A stretch of DNA of 64,000 nucleotides from Oxyruncus cristatus (taxonomy: Eukaryota; Chordata; Aves; Passeriformes; Cotingidae), in the NCBI GenBank assembly GCA_013399855.1, contig VXAY01002359.1, positions 817,776 through 881,775 on the forward strand. The letters run 5' to 3'. Below, piece by piece: positions 51,743 through 61,400 of this stretch (position 1 is its first letter; each line of letters opens with the position of its first letter). The notes below the pieces were generated by a model. It worked only from the letters and a program-made list of their open reading frames with translations. It did no database searches and was not told where the DNA came from. A program made the translations under genes and the position numbers.

Positions 51743-52191
51743 GTAACAAATAACCTTCTACTTATCGTTCGAATATTTTGATTACCACTGATATGATTTT
51801 CATTTGCCTTTGGACACATACAAGATAAAAATCACTTCCAAGAGCAAATGCTTTAAAATTTCAATAGAGAGCTACAGGGATGTAACAAAGGAGAAAAAAA
51901 ATAAGCCTTTAGAAAATTATTTTCCACAAGGGTACCTCACAGTCCTTGGCAGCAGCTAGGATACATTTGTTTTTCTGGAAAGGACACGTACTCTGTTGTA
52001 GCTGATTACTTTTCCAGATTTACTGACTTTGCTCTACTTACAAAATTATCATCAGCTCTCTAATGTCCGTAACTGGATGATAGTTTCTAAATTTTTCATG
52101 TCAGATATAAGGTCTTGATTTTCCTCTAAAGCATTTCAAGTCTTTTTCCAGTATTTAGGTTTTCATCACTGGTTCTTTTTGTCATCCTCAG

Positions 52192-52407
52192 AGCAATGTG
52201 AAAGTAGAGATAGCAGTAACAGTTTTAAAGAGACTTCTGAAAAAAATCCCTAGCCCCATTGCTGTATTCCTTACGTACTGGTCAACAAACCTCCCAGTAC
52301 AGAAGAGAGAGCTGTGTCTCCCTGGAAAACCAGAGAGTCCAAACATCAACAATCTGAATGGAAGGAACGTAAAAAAAATGGGCAAGAATTTCTCAGAGCA
52401 GCATTGA
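52192..52407 (+). CDS. Candidate terminal coding exon 4 of 4
   Basis: A strong acceptor (GGTTCTTTTTGTCATCCTCAG) follows a 449-base intron. The block begins in phase 0, matching the donor at 51742, and is open for 71 codons before a TGA. The translation starts with a mixed hydrophobic and basic stretch (motif VLKRLLKKIPSP), continues through a short hydrophobic run (IAVFLTYW) and ends in a hydrophilic N- and K-rich tail. The four blocks together give 690 bases, exactly 230 codons including the stop. No homologous family was recognised. Confidence 0.35.
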   Translation, partial: SNVKVEIAVTVLKRLLKKIPSPIAVFLTYWSTNLPVQKRELCLPGKPESPNINNLNGRNVKKMGKNFSEQH

Positions 52408-52882
52408 ATCACTGAGCTGGCACCAGAGAACAAACTGAGGCAGGAAGACCCAAGCACTCAGAAACATTCAGAATTTGGCACAAAGTTCCATTTCCTATAT
52501 AGTTGGATCTTTTAAAACATTGATCTGAAGGAATGAGTTTTACCTTCAGTATTTCCTAGCAAGAAGCAGAGAGGGCAAGAGACTTTGAATGTCTCCTAGG
52601 AAATGATCTCCTCCTTGATACAGCTCCACACAAACATTTACCAGAAAGAGAAGCATGGACTGTCTGCTTTTTCACAGGTTGTGCTCCCAGCTGGAGAAAA
52701 AATGTTTGCAAGCCCATCTAGCCCCTTAACAGTATTACTGAGCCATCAACATACTGAGCAGTATATGAGATAGTAAAAGAACAACATCAGCTGAAGTTAC
52801 AGGAACACAGAGAAACCTGTAATAGCACAGGCTTATAACTCTGCACCAAGGAGAAACTACTGGGTCAAAATGCTGGACTGCA

Positions 52883-52888
52883 AATAAA
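52883..52888 (+). terminator. Possible poly(A) signal, AATAAA
   Basis: AATAAA lies about 475 bases after the stop codon of the candidate four-exon gene. This is a reasonable 3' UTR length. AATAAA is common in AT-rich DNA, so the support is weak. Confidence 0.25.
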
Positions 52889-53197
52889 TATACAGTCTGT
52901 ATTTAACACAACATAGTCTGATGCTTCTTACTAGCACAAAGTATCTTCTCTACCAGCATAAATTCTAATTAGCTGAATTTATGACCTAATTTGTTCTTAC
53001 ACAAAAACTTGTAATATACCATGTTAGAGAGTCTCCTACTCCCAACTCTACAAGTAACATTAAATTTAATGTGCAATAACCATGATTCCTTCCCGAACCT
53101 TGAAATATCAACGTCTTAAGAAATTTCTTCTTCCTCTGATTTTAAAGCAAAAGTACCTGCTTTGTCTTCCTTAACTGTAACCCTCATCCTCCCAAAC

Positions 53198-53275
53198 TTC
53201 TGTTTTGTGTAATACCACAGTAACCACTACACCTTCCCTGTTTTCATACAATACTACAGTAACCACTACATGCTC
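53198..53275 (+). repeat. Tandem duplication, 39-base period
   Basis: CAGTAACCACTAC occurs at 53218-53230 and again at 53257-53269. The flanking bases are also similar: CTGTTTT upstream of both, and TACAC/TACAT then TCC downstream. Two slightly diverged copies of a unit of about 39 bases are present. Confidence 0.75.
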
Positions 53276-54035
53276 CATGTGACAAAACATGGCTAAGTCT
53301 CCTTCCCCCCAGCTGATTGCTGCTCACAGCTGATGGAATAGCCAGCCAAGAAATCATTTTAAGGCTCGTCTACACTGAAGAAATAGGATGTACTTTAGAA
53401 AATCCAGAGCTAAGGTCTGAGACCAGAGCCAGTATGCATCTGGCAAATGGATTTATTTACGTTTGTCCAGAATGTCTTGGAATGCTTTATTAGGTCTATG
53501 AAAATATGAAAAATGATATGCAAACCCAACCTGGCTTGTATCCAGCCTCTTTACGTATCTTTGCCTCCTGTTTCTTTCCCTTTCTGTTTTTGAAGTCCAC
53601 ACAAGCACAGTCAGGCTGGTCTCTCTTACCCAACCCAACAACCACACAAATCAACCACGACCCTGGCACAATATAATGTGTTCTGCAGCTCTAGTTACTT
53701 GTTCTGTTGTTGTTGTGCATTATACCTTTTTTCTTGTCTCTTTGTCCTGACATAGCCTTTATTTTGATTTAAGTATGCATTTATACTTGGGAGGTATTAA
53801 ATTCTAAGGGTAGTGTTAATTACAACAAACACAGTCTCTCTGCTGACCTTTATGTATTTCCTGTTCTGGAATGTTTGAATCAATCTGAGAAGATTTGATA
53901 GTTCTCAGATTGAAGAAGCTTGACAAAAATGCAGAATAATTGTTTCACTTCAAACAGAAGCACGATCCCTATATTTAATAAAACAGTTTAAAAGGCAAAG
54001 TGTTGGTGGGACAAAATATTTTACACTTACTGCTA

Positions 54036-54142
54036 TTATTATTTTTTAATGTTTTGTGTTTTTAAATTCCAGTCCACATCTTCCTCATTTTTTTATTATT
54101 TTGTATTTTTAAATTGCAGCCCATGTGACTTCCTCATTTTTC
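54036..54142 (+). repeat. Imperfect tandem duplication, about 47-49-base period
   Basis: A unit with TTATTATT, TTTTTAAATT, a C-containing middle and CTTCCTCATTTTT appears twice in succession. TTTTTAAATT ends near 54068 and 54115, and CTTCCTCATTTTT starts at 54080 and 54129. Small indels separate the copies. Confidence 0.7.
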
Positions 54143-55291
54143 CCTCAATATGTCAAAATTTTTAATCACTTTCATCCTGAACCAGTGCTCAGAGTGCATG
54201 AAAATGCATAATGCCGACAGCCGTACTGTCTCCAGTTGTGATCTCGTCAGAACTTATAAGAGAAGTGGGTCTGTACTTGAGTGGCAGGCCTCTAAGAGCA
54301 GCACAAGTACAAGTTATACTGATAAAGCCGTGGGTGACTGTCCTTTCAGAGGTTTGCACTGGGCTCTGTTGCCCACTTCTTGCAGATGAGTTGCACTGCA
54401 GAGGTTAAATTTGGTCATGCAGGTCAGCAGACAGAGCAGGCCCTCAAAAGACCATCAGTCATACAAAGCTGACCAAAATCTGAGAGAGTGGCAAGGCCAA
54501 GTTCGTGCCCGAGTACCATGTGTGTTACTGGAGTTGGGAAGCTCTGCTTCCATGGGATTGGAAACCAACCTGTTGGACTGTTTGTAGCCATGCAAATCCC
54601 AGAGCATGGTTGTTACCACCAACTTGCTACAAAAAGATGGTAGTCCAGAGGTGCTGAATTCCAATGTGGGCAACTCTTTTTGCTAAAACCTATTACTTTC
54701 AGATGACCTTCCTACTGTCCTTGAATACATAAATTGCTAAACTTAATTTACTGCTTTGTTTTGCCTGTGATTTGTTGCAGAGTGACTTCTGTGGATATCA
54801 CAGTTTGTATAAATCATAAGGTTAAAATTGCAATGCGTTTTGGAATACCTGTTGATAAACAATGCTGAAGAACATGAGATATTTATCATTGTTAATATTC
54901 ACTAGCTGGGGTAATCCATATTCATAAATAACCACTTAAACATGTGAGGCATTAACATATATAGTTTAGATTTGTAATTATCCCTCCAGTTACAAACAAA
55001 AACAACATCTCCTTTGCTCTAATACTGCACTAACCCAAGGACAAAAAAGAGAAGGAGACAGGCTGCTGTCCCTGTGCTGTGTTTGGTTTGCAAACAGCTC
55101 AAGTGCTGCTCATCACATATGCCACAAGAGCCTGTGCACACACTGCTGTGATGGATCCTGTCAGTCCCTGAGCTGGGGGTCACGACTGTGGCCTTCCATG
55201 ACAAGCATATCTTGTTGATACTGTGCCTTGAATAAGCTATGTGCCAAGATAGAATTATTTTGTCAGGAATAAAGTTTTGGTGGTTTCTTTT

Positions 55292-55313
55292 ATTTGTTTG
55301 TTTGTTTGTTTTT
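55292..55313 (+). repeat. (TTTG)n microsatellite
   Basis: About five TTTG units run in tandem, followed by a short T run. The minus-strand translation gives KQTNKQTN-like residues, which explains part of the long frame there. Confidence 0.85.
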
Positions 55314-57299
55314 AACCTTACACATCTATAATCCAGTGCTTTGGATTTGCAAACAACATTCTGCACTCTAGACATTGGTTCCAATGTTCTGTTTCTGCAA
55401 CAAAATATGTGAAATTTGGACAAGATGGAAAGAAAGAAGGAAAACGGTAGATGATCAAAAATTTTAACCTGCTTTTGCACAGTGACAGATTTTAAATTGC
55501 TTCTCAGTAAAGGTGTGGTTAGACAGAGGCTGACATAGGCTTATGGCTGCAAATATCTACAAAAATGCAAGTTTAGCAGCACAAACCCTTATCCCTGCCA
55601 CAACATAAAAGTTATGAAGTCAGTGTACAAGCTTCCTTGATGTTCCTGCCAGCTGAAGACTCTGGAGCAACTAAAACCAGCTTCCTATGACTGTCAACTT
55701 CACAACAGCCTTTTGTCACAAAACCCCAGCAAAGTTAGCTTAACATTGTGCAAAACCGGGCCCAGAATATTTGGCCCCATATTTTGTGACAGCAAGGCAT
55801 GTGATATATCCTGAAAATATAATTAAGCTGTTAGTTACGGAAGTGCCTCTGACATTTTAAATACTAGCTTTAATTCATATCAGGGACAAAACCCCCCCAA
55901 CCTTTAAATTACATAGCAGTTCTGAAATTAAAATAATCTCCAAAACCAAACAAAACACCAAAACCCTACAAAAGCCCAGATAATTGAAAAAAAATGCAAT
56001 CCTTAGCTAAGTTCTAATGCCAAGCTTCAGTCTGAAACATTTTAACACCAAATGACAAATCCATGAAAATAGGAATTTTAAATGAGAACTATGAAGGTTG
56101 TTCTGTAACAACTATCGAACTATTTTTTTTGAACCAATAGATAGACTATAATAAACATTTTAGATAAGATCTAGTAGATAGACATTTGCATTTAATATTT
56201 TAGAGATTCAAAGTAATTGGGTCAAATTCATCCCAGGTGAAACAGACTTCTCCAAAATCGCTAGTAATAAAGTATTCCCTAAAAATTTCTGTTTGTGAGG
56301 GACTCACTGAGATCTCTCCTAACTTTATTAATGCTGTAAAACTTTCTGTGACTATGGTGAGGAAGACTGTGATGTATTACATATCAATCTTTTAATCTGC
56401 CACTGCTTTTTACTGAGGGTTTCAAGGCACATCACAACTGCATTGAAAATGTAAAAATTAAAGGTGGGGGAAATGGACTCAAAAAAGCTGCTGCGGGATC
56501 TAGAACAATTCTGGAAGGTATAGAAAACAACTGAATTGTGCAGGCACTTCAGGACTGGGTGTTCTCATTCATTCAGATCAACTAAAGACAATGTTCATCT
56601 CTTCTAGCAGACACTTTCAAAAGGCAGCAGGCACACATAAGTGAATGCTGGGCTCCTTCCTGAAGTCTTACTGTGAGTGGATAAATTTATGGCTATTTCC
56701 ATAATCCCCCTGTCTTTATTGTTACAACTTCATTTTTTTCATGGGAAGGAGGATTAAATTCCAGATTTCTTTTCCTTATTTTATTCTTCTTCCAAATCTT
56801 ACTGTCCACTGAAACTGTTCACTCTTTATGCCGATGGTTAGAGCAACTGAAGCTTCCTACTACGGACCCAAAGCCATAACAGCCAGCATAGCTGAAGCAG
56901 GAGAGAAGGATGGATGCTACCCTGCCTGACATCTTGTTTGCCATAAATCACAGAAAATGGTGTATCTTGTCTTCACTCCTCTAATGAACCTTTTTTTTTC
57001 TTTTTGACTGTGGCTGAACTTTTGACTCTGGCCTTCATCCAAAGATTAAAAACTCTGTACGTTCTGATGGTGCACAATTGCTTTTGCAGTGACCTGTTTA
57101 TCATCACCTTCTGCTCACAAATGTCTGGGACATGGAGCTGTTATACTGCCCTGGCTGTTAACCACAACCACGCACCCCAAGGACTAGGACGCAGCATTAC
57201 CCTGCTGCCCTGGTCCATAAAAATCAATGTATCAACTATACCGTGGTATTTGCCACAAGAAGACTTTCAATTTAGCTAATAATAAAAAAAAATCAAATA

Positions 57300-58440
57300 T
57301 CACTCATTATTGACAGAAAAGAAAATTCCTAAATGGAAAAGAACATAGGGATCGAAGCAGGTTGACTAAGGAATAAGGGTATAGGGATGACCAGGAGCTG
57401 TATGGAAATAAAGCTCAAGTGAACATATCACATTGAGGGAATGAAATAGGCAGAACTGAGTTATTTCCAGCCCCAAATTCTAAGTGGATTGGACAAGAAA
57501 TAAAAGGCCATATCAGATTAGTTTGGATTCATCTAGGATTCTTTGATAAGATAACTGATTTTCTGACCTAAAGAAAGATCTAGACTATGTGGAGTTCAGC
57601 AGAGCACCAGATGGGAGTTCATTGGCTAAGATGGAGAAGGTGAAGACTGAAAAACTAATTGTAAGAGAACAAGGGAAATGGATAAATAGCAGATAACAAT
57701 GAGATTTGCTGAAATTTATTTAATCTTTTTAGTGACATTACCACAAAAAGCACACTAGTGAAATTCGCCAGTGACACAAATTTGGGCTGTATTGGCAGCA
57801 AAAGGTTGGAAAGTTAGATAGAAACAATTAGACTAATAGAAACAGAGTGAAATTTGGTATCAGAACATTAGGTCATAACAGCCTAATAAACCCCCAAACC
57901 CCACAAATCAGGATATAAAACAGGAGTTCATGAGGACAGAATTGACTGAGAAGTAAATGGACACACAATCTGAATGTGAGATGACAACAAGCTGCCACAG
58001 TGACACCTGTGAAAGTTACAAAGAGATGTCATCACCTACTTCATTAAAAGCATTCAAGTGATGCTTGGGGGAAGAAAACACAACATTAAACAGCTTTGAC
58101 TACAATACTGCCTGTAATTTTGCTCAAATGAAGGGGACTGGTGAAGCCTGACTTACTTCTGCTAACAAATGAAAGCTGAGAATGGATAGAAGCCCATTAG
58201 TGTCTATAAATACATTGCAGGGATAAATGCCAGGAAGGGGAAAGATCTCTTTGTGTGAAAATAGAAGATGCTGGCACGAGAATAAAGCAGTGTGAGCTTT
58301 CCCTGAATAAACTGAAAATTGGATGTCAACAGAAGGTTTTTAAGCAGAGGAATGAGTTTCTGTGAGTAACAACCTCCCTGCAGGCACAGCAGACCCACTC
58401 CCCAGCACTAAGAGCTTGCTGAGCTCCCAGGAAGCAGTGA
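57300..58440 (+). mobile_element. Decayed CR1/L3-type LINE, 3' part of the reverse transcriptase region
   Basis: Positions 57761-57787 translate in one frame to KFASDTNLG, matching the CR1/L3-clade reverse transcriptase motif KFADDTKLG with one catalytic-motif aspartate changed to serine. The codons just upstream (NLFSDI...) match the usual IFINDL segment. Upstream, near 57.55-57.63 kb, the DNA resembles the segment coding for the FDTVSHxxLLxKL region. Downstream (57.9-58.4 kb) the DNA follows the order expected of this family: a nucleotide stretch like the AVAKKANxxLG part, then a segment like YKxxxGxxxGRxxLF, then a basic end. Several stops and indels break the frame. The element is oriented plus. 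No target duplication or intact 3' tail was found. Confidence 0.72.
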
Positions 58441-61400
58441 TGGGAGACTGCAATGACTGGAAGTGTAACTTCCTCACCTTCAGGATCCTCTCCAATTGTC
58501 TTATTACTTCAGTACAGACCTGGTGAAGCCTTTGGAGTTTACATAATGAGGCAAGATGTAATAAGAATCTGCAGACATCTTAGAAGCTGAATGTGTGGTC
58601 TCAGAGATTTAGTCTTCTCATTGCACAAGTATTAGGATTAATCTGCCTGGCACATGGAAATAGTTTTGTAAGACTAATAAGAGACGTATTTGCAAGATCT
58701 CTGACTCCCTCAGACTTCTGAAATGACAGTATCACACAACACAGCATTGCTACCCAAATTCTTCCTAATACTCCTATCTCAATGTTAATAACAGGAACTA
58801 AAGCTGGGGCATGTCATGGAGGCTTGCTGACATTGACACAAGGCAGAAAGCTGAGAAATACTTACAGATCTAAAAATAAATCCAAACAGACATAAGACAG
58901 TGAACTTTTTCCACAGACCTCTTTGCTTTCATTGTTATTCCTACTTCGAGTGGTCTTCTTATTTTAGGAAAAAAAAAATACAAAAGCTCATGTGTAAGAG
59001 AATGGAAATTTGATAAACGGGAGGAGGAATACTCCAAGCACCACCAAGGACACCCTGTAGTCAGACACTCCCTTCACCTTGCATTTCTGCTTCTGGCCAA
59101 ATTGCCTTCTGGACAGTAAAAAATGTCATCTTTCTATTGGAAAATAAGGTGAGTGGAACTTAATTTTTCAGACACAGACGTATGATACCAGTGCAGTTGG
59201 CTCAGTTTGGGAAGTAGCTCCTTCCAATCTGCCTTCCTAACCAAAGAAGAGGCTTATTAAACCCTCCCAGTACCCTGTCAGGGGCTTCCATGGCCACGGC
59301 AACAGCACTACTGCCCTGCAGCCCACCCACCCACTGCTGTCCTCTCCCAGCTGAATCAACTCCACCTGTAGTTTGAACCATATCCCAGAAAACACTGTCA
59401 GCACTGGAAATCGCACCCTATTGCTCATCTTCGTGAAACAAAAGGACCGTAGTGGCTTTTGTTGGAAAGCAGTTGGAAGTTTAAGGAGCTACGATTTAAA
59501 AGCAAAGCACAGAGCCCAGCAGTTTCTGTCAATAATTTGCACAATAATTACAATTATATCATGTTCTCTACAGACAAAGCTTCAACATAAACAACATTTA
59601 GAAAAACAAAGTATTAATTTGATATGTGATAAGGGGAATTAGGTGTATCACCTGTTTTCAGCTGAAATATGAAAACTAACATTTTGTTACGCAAACAAGC
59701 AGAATTCCACCTCTGCTACCCTAACCCTGTGAGGTTTTTGCAGCAAGTAATCTTTTACAAATGAGGTATGAAGGGAACTATTTTTATTGTAAAAGGATCC
59801 CGGGTCTGTATGATAAAGCCAACGTGCTACAAAACCCACTTTATTTTTTCCCAGATATGAAGGCAGTTGCCCTTGGGAGAGCCACAGCCTTTCCTGGCAC
59901 CTGCTGCCCACACTCGACTCCCAGTTGAGCCCCGGTCCCTCTCAGAGCAATCCCCCCAGACACCACTGAATTTGTGAGTCCCTCCGATCAGACATCTCAC
60001 TCCCCCAAAGTCACTGCCACGGCACCTTCCGTCGCTCTCCCTGCCTGCTCATCCTTTCTCAGGGGTGTCCTTTACGAATTTCCACATGGCCAACAGACTG
60101 CAGGCTTAACACTCTGAACCAGCAGGCAAAACAGCCACTGACGCTCACCCAACCTGCATTTTGCCTGTTGTTCTTCAGGGCATGATGGCAGGTGGCAATG
60201 CAGAGGGAAAAGTCATTTTCCTGTGCACTGCCCCTTCCCATTACTAGACAACCTCTGTTTGTGGAGCAGGGCAAACTGCAGTGCAGACTGTCAGAAGAAA
60301 ACCACACCAGGGCATTCTTTCAAGGGGACTTTTTCGCTTGGTCTGTTGTTCGCTTACTCAAATAAACCTAATTCACAGAGAAACTGTCTGTTTGCTCTTT
60401 GTGTCTGGAAAAACATAAGAATTACAATGTTAACATTTCCAAATGGCAAAAAATGAATTTCAAGTAGCTGGCAATGAAAATGCTTGATAAACACATGCTG
60501 GCTGAAATTCACTCCTCTTTCACACCCACTATGCCTGAACCCCATATTAACCATATGCTTTTGCAGATTAACTTTAGTTCTGGCATAGTTTATAATCTGC
60601 TTTGTTACAATGCAGCTGTACTAACCCAAAGTTCCTGAAAATTTAAGCTAAAGGGAAAAGGAGAGCTGTGAGATTTGCAAAATCATACATGAGATGGAAC
60701 ATTTGTCCTGTACAACAAAACACTTCCAATACTTCAAGGAAGTATTTAGTAATGGCAGTACTTTCCTGTGCATCATACTGTGTGTTCCTGGCTTCAATTT
60801 CATTGGTAATGTTGTACTTGTATTTGTATAAATACTACGGTTAATATTAATCAAATGCCCACAGAAATGAAAGTTTGGTAAAATTTCATGTTCAATTTCA
60901 GCTTCAAGATGTGTCAAGAATTCTGAATATGTACCCAGTTTAGAGAGTTGCCTCATGGAGTTGCTGGTTCTTTTTGAGGTGGGACCAGATGATGGCCATG
61001 TGTCCCTCCTGCTTGTCAACCTGTCAACAGCAAGACTAACTTGCTGAATTTAGTTAGAGCCCAGTGCATTACACTGTATGGGTTATAATTGTAACTCTTA
61101 AATCACTGGGCCTCTAAACCACTCAATTCATTAAAGAAAACCATTTCCACATAGTTTTTAAAAATTCTTTTCCCTAAACGTAATTTACAAATTTGCAGGC
61201 AGCAAATAAATTAATACCACAACCAGGACTGTAACTGGTAGTCTTCATCCTAAGCCCACTTCCACTGGGAACTACAAGTGGGACACTCTCCTTCAGGCTC
61301 TCAGCAAGGGCTTGGCTGGGCACTGACAGAGCCAGTACTGAGTGCTGCAGCAGAGCCTCCTGTCAGCACAGGGCTTTGTTCTAGCACAGGCTGGATATCC

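Larger units (their letters stand above)
52889..57299. other. Non-coding DNA with local duplications
   Basis: This block holds two short tandem duplications (53.2 and 54.0 kb), a (TTTG)n tract and a GC-richer patch at about 54.18-54.68 kb that is open on both strands. The 153-codon minus-strand frame at 55019-55480 runs through the (TTTG)n tract, has low-complexity content and is not considered a gene. Confidence 0.5.

Noticed and set aside
55019..55480. 153-codon minus-strand frame
   Set aside because: It runs through the (TTTG)n tract, giving KTNKQTNK-like residues, and has no recognised domain or splice structure.
60648..61019. 123-codon minus-strand frame ending near a pyrimidine-rich TTTAG
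   Set aside because: The possible acceptor lies at the end of the frame, not its start. No domain or partner exon was found.
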